Positions 1 to 8,874 of a DNA stretch of 20,483 nucleotides are shown one piece after another. The stretch is taken from positions 1-20,483 of the forward strand of contig CAZEJK010000085.1 in the NCBI GenBank assembly GCA_964512045.1. The letters are read 5' to 3'. How positions within the stretch are numbered: position 1 is the first letter of the stretch; every line of letters begins with the position of its first letter. The stretch is from CAZEJK01 sp964512045 (GTDB taxonomy: Bacteria > Acidobacteriota > Thermoanaerobaculia > Thermoanaerobaculales > Sulfomarinibacteraceae). The notes beneath the pieces were generated by a model. That model saw nothing but the letters and a program-made list of their open reading frames with translations. It did no database searches and was not told where the DNA came from. The position numbers and the translations under genes are program-made.

Positions 1-61
1 ATGCTCCGATCGGCTCGGTCGTCGAGAAGCTCGTGACCCACCCACCCGGCCCGCGGTCGCG
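1..61 (+). other. Left edge; possible degraded 3' tail of a UspA-like gene
   Basis: This short stretch lies just beyond the stop codon of the histidine kinase. In plus frame 3 it reads GSVVEKLVTHPPGP, which resembles the C-terminal GSxxEKxxxHxPCPV signature of universal stress proteins. The frame does not stop at a sensible place but runs on antisense to the kinase, so if this is a UspA end it is cut by the window and shifted or decayed. Only about 15 residues support it, and it may be chance. Confidence 0.15.
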
Positions 62-1369
62 TCAGGGAAGGCTCTCGGTCTGGATGTCGCGATCGGGGTT
101 CGGCTCCAGCGGCACCCAGCAGCGGACCACCGTGCCGCCCCCCGGAGCGTCGGCGTGCTCGAGGCGGCCACCGATCAGCGCCACGCGGTGGCGCATGATG
201 CGGGTGCCGCTGCCGGTTTCGCCCGGATCGTCACTCATGCCGGCGCCATCGTCGGTGACCGTGAGCAGGGCTCCATGGCGGGCGCTGTCGCGCAATAGCT
301 CCACCGAGATCCGGCTCGGCTCGGCATGGATGACAGCGTTGTGGATCGCTTCGCGTGCAATGCACCACAGGCTCGTGGCCACCAGGTCATCGGTGACTCC
401 GGCGGGCTCACAGCGATCCAGCGCGACCTCCCTGCCGCTCTCCTCGGACACCCGCGCGATCAGGTCGCGAAGGGCTGCAGTGAGCCCCTGCGCCTGGATC
501 TGCACCGGGACCAGGCCGCGGATCAGGCCGCGGACGTGCGCCTCGGCGTCGCTGGCGGCTCGCACCAGCCGGCCGGTGAGCTGAGGCTCGTGCGTGCCGA
601 GCCGCCGTTGGACAGTCTCTGCCATCATGCGGACGGCGGTCACGATCTGGCCGAGGTCGTCGTGCAGCTCCTGGCCGATGCGGCGCTGCTCGGCCACAGC
701 CAGGGTGGCCATCTCCCGTTGCAGCTCGACCCGCTCCACGACCCGTCCCAGCTGGATACCGACGCTGGCCATCACACTGCGGGTGCGCTCGCCGGGCTGG
801 ATCCGCTCGTCGGAGAAGAGCTCCAGGACGCCGACCACCCTGTCGCGAACCAGGATAGGGAACGCTGCGGCCCGCCGGATTCGCAGCTTCCGGGCGAGCC
901 CGCCGCGGTCGCCTGCCAGCTCGCCGGTGAGATCGGAGACCCACTCGGGCTCGCCGGAGGCCCAGACGCGGCCCGGCAAGCCCTCGTTCGGTTCCACCAC
1001 CCGCGGCGTGGCCTCGCGGAACGGCTGGAACCGGTCCGGGGCCGATGCGTAGTGGCTGCGCGCCAGGAGCAGCCGACGCGGCTCGTTACGTCCCACGAGG
1101 TAGGCGTGGCCGAACGCCCAGCCGTCGAACTCGCTCACCAGCCGGAGCACCTGGGCCAGAGCCGCTTCGATGCTTCCCGCCCGGTTTGCGGCGTCGGCCA
1201 CGTCGAGCAGAAGCTCGAGCATGCGCGCCCGTTCCTCCAGGCTGGTCTGGCGTACGACAGCGGGCGCCGATGCCATGCTGGTACCGGCGCTCGGCCCCGA
1301 AACGTCGTTGTCTGCCGGCGACATGTGTGATGTGCTTCTGGTTTCCCGATGCTCTTCGTCAGAGGACAT
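62..1369 (-). CDS. GAF-domain NarL/UhpA-type sensor histidine kinase
   Basis: Predicted 435-residue cytosolic histidine kinase that would autophosphorylate and pass phosphate to a LuxR-type response regulator. Seen: a disordered first 40 residues, a GAF-like sensory domain (about 55-210), a HisKA_3 dimerisation box EQRRIGQELHDDLGQ with phospho-acceptor His236, and a HATPase domain with N box REAIHNAVIHA (Asn344), G1 box DDGAGM (373-378) and G2 box GSGTRIMRH (from 386). I see no membrane segment, so the signal is probably internal or a small ligand. Start: ATG at 1369 has GGGAGG about 12 nt upstream; the ATG at 1411 lacks any ribosome site and would add 14 residues. It is divergent from treZ across a roughly 415-nt gap. 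No response regulator is adjacent inside the window; the one at 19454-20119 is of the right class. Family call is firm, signal and partner unknown. Confidence 0.93.
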   Translation of the reverse strand: MSSDEEHRETRSTSHMSPADNDVSGPSAGTSMASAPAVVRQTSLEERARMLELLLDVADAANRAGSIEAALAQVLRLVSEFDGWAFGHAYLVGRNEPRRLLLARSHYASAPDRFQPFREATPRVVEPNEGLPGRVWASGEPEWVSDLTGELAGDRGGLARKLRIRRAAAFPILVRDRVVGVLELFSDERIQPGERTRSVMASVGIQLGRVVERVELQREMATLAVAEQRRIGQELHDDLGQIVTAVRMMAETVQRRLGTHEPQLTGRLVRAASDAEAHVRGLIRGLVPVQIQAQGLTAALRDLIARVSEESGREVALDRCEPAGVTDDLVATSLWCIAREAIHNAVIHAEPSRISVELLRDSARHGALLTVTDDGAGMSDDPGETGSGTRIMRHRVALIGGRLEHADAPGGGTVVRCWVPLEPNPDRDIQTESLP

Positions 1370-1575
1370 GCTGTGCGGTCGCCTCCCTACCTCGCCAGCG
1401 ACGGGCGGCATCGTCCGGCCGCGTGGTGGCTCCTGGCGTTGGTGCTGTGCCGCCGAGGCGGCGCGAGCGTTCGAACCGCCAACCTGAGGCGTATGACGGA
1501 GCCGTTCCTGTCGGCGACGACTGTATCAGACCGAGACCCACGATGCAGTTGGAGTTGGGGTGTTTTTGGCAGAAT

Positions 1576-1593
1576 CGGGTAGAGCCCTACCCG
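1576..1593. promoter_or_regulatory. 18-bp perfect inverted repeat, candidate operator
   Basis: The sequence CGGGTAGAGCCCTACCCG has perfect 7-bp arms (1576-1582 and 1587-1593) around AGCC. It sits between the divergent kinase and treZ genes, about 210 bp upstream of treZ. Paired heptamers containing TACC are reminiscent of NarL-family binding sites, but that link is inference. I found no second copy in the other intergenic regions. The rest of 1412-1784 shows no convincing sigma-70 promoter pair. Confidence 0.4.
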
Positions 1594-1705
1594 TGAGCCG
1601 GTCGCCGCCTGATCTTCTCGTCGCCTGCACGCACGGCAGCATGGTGGCAGCCGGAGGGAGCGCAGGACACGACCCCGCGTGCCGGTTGACGAAGGGAGAG
1701 AGCAG

Positions 1706-1819
1706 ATGCAGCAGAGAGTATCGAGCCGCGAGCCGTGGAACCACCCCGCGGCCGCTGGACCTCCGTTGAGAAGGCGCGGCAACGGTGATCGCGGGCGGAT
1801 GGGTGGCGCCCATGCGTGA
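1706..1819 (+). CDS. Possible 37-residue upstream ORF overlapping the treZ start
   Basis: An ATG at 1706 follows a purine-rich GGGAGAGAG stretch that could be a ribosome site. The frame runs 37 codons (MQQRVSSREPWNH...) to a TGA at 1817-1819, a different frame from treZ. Its end overlaps the alternative treZ ATG at 1812, so translation through it could couple to treZ. The peptide is Arg/Gly/Pro-rich and matches nothing I know. In GC-rich DNA such frames arise by chance, so treat it as a candidate leader peptide only. Confidence 0.22.
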   Translation: MQQRVSSREPWNHPAAAGPPLRRRGNGDRGRMGGAHA

Positions 1820-3689
1820 CGGCGCCACGGGCCATCCTCCCCACCGCTTCGGGGCCCAGCCGCTGGCAACCGGCGGGGTCCGGTTCCGCATTTGGGCGCC
1901 GGACCTCGATCGGCTCGAGCTGCGGCTGAAGCCGTTGCAAGGCGACGACTGGCACACGTACGCCATGCAGCCGGCCGGTGACGGCTTCTTCGAGCTCACC
2001 GTGGAGGCGGCGGAGCCCGGAGACCTGTACCGCTACCGTCTTCCGGACGGTCTCGAGGTGCCGGACCCGGCGTCGCGGTTCCAGCCCGAGGACGTGCACG
2101 GCCCGAGCCAGGTGGTCGACCCGTACCGCTTCGAATGGACCGACGGCTCCTGGAGCGGGCGCCCGTGGCACGAGACGGTGCTGTACGAGCTGCACGTGGG
2201 TGCGTTGACAGATGCGGGCACCTTCGAAGGTGTCCAGTCCCGACTCGACCATCTCGCCGGCCTGGGGGTGACGGCGATCGAGCTGATGCCGCTGGCGGAC
2301 TTTCCCGGCGCTCGCAACTGGGGCTACGACGGCGTCCTCCCGTTCGCTCCGGACAGCGCCTACGGCTCGCCGGACGATCTCAAGCGTCTGGTGGATGCGG
2401 CTCACCAGCGCGGTCTGATGGTGTTCGTGGACGTCGTATACAACCACTTCGGTCCGGAGGGCAACTACCTGCACCGGTACGCATCCCCGTTCTTCACGTC
2501 AGCGCACCAGACGCCGTGGGGCGATGCGATCAACTTCGATCAGACGGGCAGCCGGCAGGTGCGCGACTTCTTCATCGACAACGCGCTCTACTGGATCGAG
2601 GAGATGCATGCCGACGGGCTGCGGCTGGACGCGGTGCACGCCATCCGCGACAGCTCCGATCCGTCGTTTCTCGACGAGCTGGCGTTGACGGTCGCCGAGC
2701 ACGTCCGCGACCGGCCGAACCCGAACGTTCATCTGGTGCTGGAGAACTACGCCAACCAGGCGGGATGGCTGGAGCGAGCGCCGGACGGTGGCCCGAGACG
2801 GTTCGTGGCGCAGTGGAACGACGACGTCCACCACGCGCTGCACTGCCTGCTCACCGGCGAGTCCAGCGGCTACTACGCGGACTTCGCCGAGGCGCCGGCC
2901 CGCCATCTGGCGCGCGGCCTTGCAGAAGGCTTCGCGTACCAGGGCGAGCGATCGCAGTACAGCCAGGCGCCGCGAGGAACCTCGAGCGGCCATCTGCCGC
3001 CGGCGGCGTTCACCAACTTCTTGCAAAACCACGATCAGATCGGCAACCGGGCGTTCGGCGAGCGGCTTACCGAGCTGGCGGACGAGCGGGCTCTGCGCAC
3101 CGCTGTCGCCCTGTTGCTGCTGGCGCCATCGCCGCCGTTGCTGTTCATGGGCGAGGAGCTGGGCTGTCGACAGCCGTTCCCGTTCTTCTGCGACTTCGGC
3201 GAGGATCTCGCGCAGGCGGTGTCCGAAGGCCGGCGGCGCGAGCTCGAGCGGTTCGAGACGTTCCAGGATCCCGAGGTGCGTGCCCGCATCCCGGATCCCA
3301 ACGCTCGTGCGACGTTCGAGTCTGCGGTGATCGGCTGGTCTGTGGTCCACAGGCCCGAGCACCAGAGGTGGCTCGAGCTGTACCGCCATCTGCTGACGCT
3401 GCGGCACGAGGAGATCGTGCCGCGGCTCGTCGGTTGTCCCGGCGCCTTGGCGCGATGGAGGTTGTTCGCCGACAGCGGGCTGGCGGTCACCTGGAAGATG
3501 GGCGATGGGAGCCGGCTTCGTCTGCTGGCGAACCTCGGCGAGGATCCGGTGGAGGCGCCGGCTGCCGGTGGGCGCTGTCTGCTGGCGATGGACGAGGGCG
3601 AGGTGGCGGCGCCGAACGCCGACGTGTCCACTCTGCGGCCGTACTCCGTCCGGTGGCTTCTCGACGACCGGCCGGCGGCGACTCGATGA
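1785..3689 (+). CDS. treZ: Malto-oligosyltrehalose trehalohydrolase (TreZ)
   Basis: Releases free trehalose from the maltooligosyltrehalose made by TreY; cytosolic GH13-family enzyme. Seen in 634 residues: an N-terminal CBM48-like beta domain (about 20-115, with GVRFRIWAP), then the catalytic barrel with region I DVVYNH (216-221), region II LRLDAVH with nucleophile Asp282, region III LVLEN with general acid Glu320, and region IV NHDQIGNR with Asp417. All three catalytic carboxylates are present and the length is normal for the family. Start: an in-frame TGA at 1767 limits the options to GTG 1785 (AAGG about 10 nt upstream) or ATG 1812; homology begins after both, so the start is uncertain by nine residues. 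Its TGA overlaps the ATG of the MalQ-TreY gene (ATGA), indicating one operon with translational coupling. Confidence 0.96.
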   Translation: MIAGGWVAPMRDGATGHPPHRFGAQPLATGGVRFRIWAPDLDRLELRLKPLQGDDWHTYAMQPAGDGFFELTVEAAEPGDLYRYRLPDGLEVPDPASRFQPEDVHGPSQVVDPYRFEWTDGSWSGRPWHETVLYELHVGALTDAGTFEGVQSRLDHLAGLGVTAIELMPLADFPGARNWGYDGVLPFAPDSAYGSPDDLKRLVDAAHQRGLMVFVDVVYNHFGPEGNYLHRYASPFFTSAHQTPWGDAINFDQTGSRQVRDFFIDNALYWIEEMHADGLRLDAVHAIRDSSDPSFLDELALTVAEHVRDRPNPNVHLVLENYANQAGWLERAPDGGPRRFVAQWNDDVHHALHCLLTGESSGYYADFAEAPARHLARGLAEGFAYQGERSQYSQAPRGTSSGHLPPAAFTNFLQNHDQIGNRAFGERLTELADERALRTAVALLLLAPSPPLLFMGEELGCRQPFPFFCDFGEDLAQAVSEGRRRELERFETFQDPEVRARIPDPNARATFESAVIGWSVVHRPEHQRWLELYRHLLTLRHEEIVPRLVGCPGALARWRLFADSGLAVTWKMGDGSRLRLLANLGEDPVEAPAAGGRCLLAMDEGEVAAPNADVSTLRPYSVRWLLDDRPAATR

Positions 3690-6600
3690 GTCTGTATCGG
3701 CTCGCCGAGTCGTACGGAGTCGCCCGCCGGTGGACCGACATCTGGGGGCGGCGCCGGGAGGTGAGCGAGGCCACCCTGAGGTTCGTCCTCCAACAGATGG
3801 GGGTCGAGGCCGGGAGCCGAAACCAGATCGAAGCAGCCCTGATGGAGCGCGAGAGGGCCCAGTGGTCTCGGCTTCTCGAGCCAGTGGTGGTTGTCTCCGA
3901 GCCGTACGAGACGGTTGCCACGACCTTGACAGTGCGCTCTGAGCTCGCTGGCCATCCGGATGCGCGGGTCCCGTGGACGGTGCACGGCGAGAGCGGGGAG
4001 ATCTGGGAGGGCGAGGTCTCGCTCGCCGATCTGGCCGTGGTGAGCCAGCAGACGATCGATGGGGAGATGCGCTCTCGGCTGGCGCTGGTGCTGCCGGTGC
4101 GCCCGCCGTGCGGGTATCACGAGCTGCACGTGAGGATCGGGCAGGGAGATCGCCACGTGGACCGCACGCGCGTCATCGTCGCGCCGGAGCAGTGCCACTG
4201 GCCGGTGGGGCTGCGCGGCGAGCAACGGATCTGGGGGCCGGCCCTGCAGCTGGCCTCGGTGCGCTCCGAGCGGAGCTGGGGGATCGGTGAGTACTCGGAC
4301 CTCGCCGCGGCTGTCGATCTCTTCGCCGGTCACGGCGCCGGCATGGTGGGTGTCGGACCGATGCACGCGCCACTGTCCTACAGCTCGTCGGAGTGCAGCC
4401 CATACGCTCCGTCGAGCCGCCTGTTTCTGAACACGCTGTACATCGACGTGGCGGCCGCAGCCGAGCGACAGCAGTGTGCGGAGGTTCTGGGTGGGTTGGC
4501 CTCCGCTGAGCACGAGGCGCGACGGATCGCTCAACGCAGCGTGGATCTCGTCGAGCCCGAGCGTGTTGCCGAGCTGAAGTGGCCGTGGCTGGAGCGTCTA
4601 TGGGAGCACTTCGACGTCCAGCACCGCCAGCAGGGATCACAGCTCGCCGGCGAGCTCGAAGGGTTCGTTCGCCGCGGCGGTGCTGCCCTCCGCGCCTTTG
4701 CCACATTCCAGGCGATCCAGGAGTGGTGGGAGCGCAACGGTGGCGATCCCGGCGGGTGGCTGCAGTGGCCGGAGGAGCTGCGTCGACCGGACTCCGATGA
4801 GGTCGCTGCGTTCGCTGACGAGCATTGGAGCAGGGTGGAGCTGTACCTCTACCTCCAGTGGCTCGCCGACGAGCAGCTGGCCGCCGCGGGGCGTCGGTGC
4901 CTGGAGCATCGCCTCAAGGTCGGGCTGTATCAGGATCTCGCCGTCGGATCGGTGAGCGGTGGCTTCGACAGCTGGTGGCGGCAGGGGCTGTACGCTCCCG
5001 ACGCCCGGCAGGGCTCGCCGCCGGACGACTTCAACCTCTACGGCCAGGAGTGGGGGTTGCCACCGATGATTCCAGAGGTCCTGCGGGCTCACGGGTACGA
5101 GCCGTTCGCCGAGGCGCTGCGGGCCACGATGCGCCACGCCGGCGCAGTCCGGATCGACCATGTCATGGGTTTGATGCAGAGCTTCTGGGTGCCGCCGGAC
5201 ACGCCGCCGGAGGAGGGGACCTATGTGTCCGGCGATCTCGACGAGATGCTGGCCGTGGTCGCTCTCGAGAGCCAGCGGAACCGGTGTCTGGTGGTGGGAG
5301 AGGATCTCGGCACGGTTCCGGACGAGGTGCGCGCGGCGTTGGCGCCGCGGCAGATCCTGTCGTACCGGTTGCTCCTGCACGCGACCTCGAGCGATGGCAG
5401 CTTCCTGCCACCGGAAGCGTTTCCGGAACGGTCGTTGGTGGCGATCGGCTCCCACGACCTGCCCACGCTGGTTGGCTTCTGGGAGGGCCGGGATCTCGCG
5501 TTGCGGGACGAGCTCGGGCTGTTTCCCGACGAGGCTGCGCACGAGCGTCAGCTGGTGCGGCGCAGCGAGGATCGGGTCCGGCTCCTGCTCGCGCTCGATC
5601 GCGAGGATCTGTTGCCCGAGGGGGTCACGGTCGATCTCGCGCAGCCCCCGGAGATGGGGCCGGAGCTGGTGCGGGCGCTGCACGAGTACCTGGCGCGAAC
5701 GCCGGCTCGGCTGTTGTCCGTGCAGCTCGAGGATGTGCTCGGTCAGCGGGAGCAGGTCAACCTGCCCGGCACCACCACCGAGCACCCCAACTGGCGCAGG
5801 AAGCTGCCGGCGACCCTCGAGGAGCTGGCGGAGGATCCGCGGCTGGTCGGCGTCGTGGAGCGGCTCCGGCGGCTCCGCCACGATGGGCGGGTGCCGGTGG
5901 CCCAGCCGGACTCGGGTCGTCGTCGGCCGCCGGAGGTTCCCGTGGCCACGTATCGGCTGCAGCTGGGCGACCGGCTCGGCTTTGCGGACGTGGAGGCGCT
6001 GCTGCCGTACCTCGATCGGCTCGGGATCAGCCACGTGTACCTTTCGCCATGCCTCAAGTCGCGCTCCGGTAGCAGCCACGGCTACGACATCATCGACCAC
6101 ACCGCGTTCGATCCGACCATCGGCACCGCCGAGGAGTACGACCGGTTGGTTGCGGCGCTGCGCGGACGGGGCATGGGGATCGTCCTCGACCTGGTGCCCA
6201 ACCACATGGGCATCGGTAGCGACAACCGGTGGTGGATGGACGTGCTCGAGCATGGCCCCGCGTCGCGCTACGCCCAGTTCTTCGATATCGAGTGGTGGCC
6301 GGCCAAGGAGGAGCTCCGCGGGCAGGTGCTCCTTCCGTTGCTGGAGGACCAATACGGTGTGGTGCTCGACCGGGGGCTGCTCGAGCTGCGCTTCGATGCG
6401 GCGCAGGCAGCGCTTCAGGTGGCCTACCACGAGCACCGGTTTCCGATCGATCCTGCGACCTGGCCGATCGTCCTCGGCCATGACCTCTCGCGGCTGCAGG
6501 CACGCCTCGGCGGTGCCAGCGAGCTGTACCGAGAGCTTCAGGCGCTGATGGACGCGATGGCCGCCCTGCCGAGCCGGCAACGGACGGACCCCAACCACGT

Positions 6601-8815
6601 GCGGCTGCGCCGACGGGATGCTGCGGTCTACCGTGAGCAGCTGGCAAGGCTGTACCGCCAGCACCCGGAGATCGCGGCGTTCATCGATGCCAACGTCGCC
6701 GTCGCCAACGGCGCCGACGGCCGCACCGACCGCGAGCTGCTCCACCGGCTGCTGGCAGCTCAGGCGTACCGGTTGGCGTACTGGCGGGTCGCATCGGACG
6801 AGATCAACTACCGCAGGTTCTTCGATATCAACGATCTCGCGGCTCTTCAGATGGACAACCCCGAGGTGCGCGCCGCGACCCACACGCTGGTGGACGATCT
6901 CCGGCGTGGGGATGCCCTGGACGGGGTCCGGATCGACCATCCCGACGGGCTCGCCGATCCGGCAGGCTACTTTGCCGCGCTACGCGATGAGCTGGACCGA
7001 CCAGCCACAGCCGAGGGGGCGCAGCCTCGTTCGTGGATCGTGGTGGAGAAGATCCTGGCAGATCACGAGAGTCTTCCAGAGCAGTGGCCAGTGGATGGCA
7101 CCACCGGCTACGAGTTCGCGGCGCTGGTCGGCGGGCTGTGGGTGGACCCGGACGCCGAGCGGGCGATGGAGCACACCTACAGCCGCTTCATCGGCCACGA
7201 GATGGACTTCGATCAGGTCGTCTACTCGGCAAAGCAGCTCATCCTGCAGTCGGCGCTGTCCAGCGAGCTGGCGGTGCTCGCCGACGCGCTGGACCGCATC
7301 TCCGAGGCGGACCGTCGCACGCGCGACTTCACACGCCAGCAGCTGCAGATGGCGCTTGCGGAGGTCATCGCCTGGTTTCCGGTGTACCGGACCTACGCCA
7401 CCCGCGACGGGCTGTCGGATGAGGACCGCCGCTACGTGGAGTGGGCGGTGGCGCGCGCGAGATCGGGCGCCAGGACGTTCGAGACCAGCGTGTACGGGTT
7501 CCTTCGCCAGGTGTTGACCCTCGACGCCGTCAACCATCGGTCGCCGGCGGATCGCGAGGCGATCCACCGCTTCGTCACCCGGTTCCAGCAGACCACGGCG
7601 CCGGTGATGGCGAAGGGCCTGGAGGACACTGCCCTGTACATCCATAATCGGCTGCTCGCCAACAACGACGTCGGCGCCGAGCCGCGACACTGGGCGGTCT
7701 CGAAGACGGCGTTCCATCACGCCAACAGTCGCCGACTGGAGCAGTGGCCGCGGGCGATGCTCACCACCTCCACCCACGACAGCAAGCGCAGCGAGGATGT
7801 GCGCGCCCGGATCGCAGCGTTGAGCGAGATCCCCGAGCGGTGGCGCCAGGCCGTGCGCCGTTTCACGCTCCTGAACAGATCGCGCAAGCGCCAGGTGGCC
7901 GGCCAGCTGGCGCCGAGCAAGAACGACGAGTACGCGATCTACCAGACTCTCGTCGGCGTGTGGCCGTTCGAGGCGCCTTCGCCCGAGCGCCTCGAGGCGG
8001 TGCGAGAACGGGTGCAGGGCGCGGTCGTGAAGGCCGTGCGCGAGGCCAAGGTGCACACCAGCTGGATCAACCCGGACCTCGAGTACGAGGCCGCAGTGAC
8101 CGAGTTTCTCGACGGCATCCTCGTCGCTGGAGACAGCGACCTGTTCATGGAGGCGTTCGTGAGCTTTCAACGCCTGGCGAGCCGGATCGGAATGGTCAAC
8201 AGCTGGGGGCAGGTCCTGATCAAGCTGACAGCGCCCGGGGTTCCAGACCTCTACCAGGGCGCGGAGTCGTGGATCCTCAACCTGGTGGACCCCGACAACC
8301 GTCGGCCGGTGCCGTTTGCCGAGCTGGAGCAGAAGCTCGATCGGATGCAGGAGGTGGCGGCAGCGCCCGCGGAGGAGTGGGCGGCTGCGGTGTCGGACAT
8401 GCTGGCGTCGCCGGGGGACGGCCGTCTCAAGCTGTGGCTGACGTGGCGAACGCTGCGTCTGCGCCAGCAGCATCCGGAGCTGTTTCAGAGCGGCGCGTAC
8501 GTGCCGGTCGAGAGCACAGCGGACGATGGCAATCGGCACCTGTGCGGCTTCGTCCGCCGGGCGGGTGAGATCAGTACAGTGACGGTCGCCTCGAGGTTTC
8601 CGTCGCAGCTATGTGACATCGGCGGCGGCGCGTGGCCGGTTGGCGCGAGCGTGTGGAGCACCGACCAGCTCGCGCTGCCTGAGGATCTGTCGGGCCGCCA
8701 GTGGCGCAACGTCCTTACCGGGGAGCTTCTTGCCGGAGCTGCGGCGAGCCCGAACCTGCCGGTTGCCGAGGTGCTGCGAACCCTCCCCGTGGCCCTGCTC
8801 CTCAGCGAAGGGTGA
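3686..8815 (+). CDS. malQ-treY: Fused 4-alpha-glucanotransferase / maltooligosyltrehalose synthase (MalQ-TreY)
   Basis: A single 1709-residue frame joins two full GH enzymes. Residues 1 to about 735 are a MalQ-type (GH77) disproportionating enzyme: nucleophile Asp491 in VRIDHVMG, acid/base Glu539 in VVGEDLG, Asp591 in GSHDLPT, and the typical end LPGTTTEHPNWRRKLP. A short Pro/Arg-rich linker (about 735-750) follows. Residues from about 750 are TreY (GH13): VATYRLQL start, region I DLVPNHM, nucleophile Asp1084 in GVRIDHPDG, acid Glu1121 in IVVEKI, and Asp1365 in STHDSKRSED. TreY rearranges the reducing-end alpha-1,4 bond to alpha,alpha-1,1; MalQ rebuilds longer maltodextrins from short leftovers, so the fusion would keep TreY and TreZ supplied. 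No stop or frameshift separates the halves. Such bifunctional proteins are known in some bacteria. No debranching enzyme (TreX/GlgX) is in the window. Confidence 0.95.
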   Translation: MSLYRLAESYGVARRWTDIWGRRREVSEATLRFVLQQMGVEAGSRNQIEAALMERERAQWSRLLEPVVVVSEPYETVATTLTVRSELAGHPDARVPWTVHGESGEIWEGEVSLADLAVVSQQTIDGEMRSRLALVLPVRPPCGYHELHVRIGQGDRHVDRTRVIVAPEQCHWPVGLRGEQRIWGPALQLASVRSERSWGIGEYSDLAAAVDLFAGHGAGMVGVGPMHAPLSYSSSECSPYAPSSRLFLNTLYIDVAAAAERQQCAEVLGGLASAEHEARRIAQRSVDLVEPERVAELKWPWLERLWEHFDVQHRQQGSQLAGELEGFVRRGGAALRAFATFQAIQEWWERNGGDPGGWLQWPEELRRPDSDEVAAFADEHWSRVELYLYLQWLADEQLAAAGRRCLEHRLKVGLYQDLAVGSVSGGFDSWWRQGLYAPDARQGSPPDDFNLYGQEWGLPPMIPEVLRAHGYEPFAEALRATMRHAGAVRIDHVMGLMQSFWVPPDTPPEEGTYVSGDLDEMLAVVALESQRNRCLVVGEDLGTVPDEVRAALAPRQILSYRLLLHATSSDGSFLPPEAFPERSLVAIGSHDLPTLVGFWEGRDLALRDELGLFPDEAAHERQLVRRSEDRVRLLLALDREDLLPEGVTVDLAQPPEMGPELVRALHEYLARTPARLLSVQLEDVLGQREQVNLPGTTTEHPNWRRKLPATLEELAEDPRLVGVVERLRRLRHDGRVPVAQPDSGRRRPPEVPVATYRLQLGDRLGFADVEALLPYLDRLGISHVYLSPCLKSRSGSSHGYDIIDHTAFDPTIGTAEEYDRLVAALRGRGMGIVLDLVPNHMGIGSDNRWWMDVLEHGPASRYAQFFDIEWWPAKEELRGQVLLPLLEDQYGVVLDRGLLELRFDAAQAALQVAYHEHRFPIDPATWPIVLGHDLSRLQARLGGASELYRELQALMDAMAALPSRQRTDPNHVRLRRRDAAVYREQLARLYRQHPEIAAFIDANVAVANGADGRTDRELLHRLLAAQAYRLAYWRVASDEINYRRFFDINDLAALQMDNPEVRAATHTLVDDLRRGDALDGVRIDHPDGLADPAGYFAALRDELDRPATAEGAQPRSWIVVEKILADHESLPEQWPVDGTTGYEFAALVGGLWVDPDAERAMEHTYSRFIGHEMDFDQVVYSAKQLILQSALSSELAVLADALDRISEADRRTRDFTRQQLQMALAEVIAWFPVYRTYATRDGLSDEDRRYVEWAVARARSGARTFETSVYGFLRQVLTLDAVNHRSPADREAIHRFVTRFQQTTAPVMAKGLEDTALYIHNRLLANNDVGAEPRHWAVSKTAFHHANSRRLEQWPRAMLTTSTHDSKRSEDVRARIAALSEIPERWRQAVRRFTLLNRSRKRQVAGQLAPSKNDEYAIYQTLVGVWPFEAPSPERLEAVRERVQGAVVKAVREAKVHTSWINPDLEYEAAVTEFLDGILVAGDSDLFMEAFVSFQRLASRIGMVNSWGQVLIKLTAPGVPDLYQGAESWILNLVDPDNRRPVPFAELEQKLDRMQEVAAAPAEEWAAAVSDMLASPGDGRLKLWLTWRTLRLRQQHPELFQSGAYVPVESTADDGNRHLCGFVRRAGEISTVTVASRFPSQLCDIGGGAWPVGASVWSTDQLALPEDLSGRQWRNVLTGELLAGAAASPNLPVAEVLRTLPVALLLSEG

Positions 8816-8834
8816 GGCGGGCGGAGGCATTCGG

Positions 8835-8870
8835 CCGCTCAGCTCACTGGAGCGGAGACCTTCGGTCTTC
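8835..8870. terminator. Two small hairpins just after malQ-treY
   Basis: Twenty bases past the stop, CCGCTC (8835-8840) can pair with GAGCGG (8850-8855), and GGAGACC (8854-8860) with GGTCTTC (8864-8870, one G-T pair) around a three-base loop. The two stems share two bases and are alternatives. Neither is followed by a T run, so this is a weak terminator candidate for the trehalose operon. Confidence 0.25.
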
Positions 8871-8874
8871 CAAC

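Noticed and set aside
326..1330. 334-codon plus-strand frame opposite the histidine kinase
   Set aside because: Shadow of the kinase; no recognisable motif, and the kinase boxes are unambiguous.
2135..3685. Upstream extension of the MalQ-TreY frame through treZ (frame open for over 500 codons before the ATG at 3686)
   Set aside because: It is an Arg/Gly/Ala-rich out-of-frame reading of treZ in GC-rich DNA. MalQ homology begins exactly at 3686, where an ATGA overlap marks the start.
4637..6940. Long open frame (767 codons) antisense to malQ-treY
   Set aside because: A codon-bias shadow: rich in His, Arg, Pro and Gln, with no domain, while the opposite strand has clear catalytic motifs. The same applies to the frame at 6980-8539 (-).
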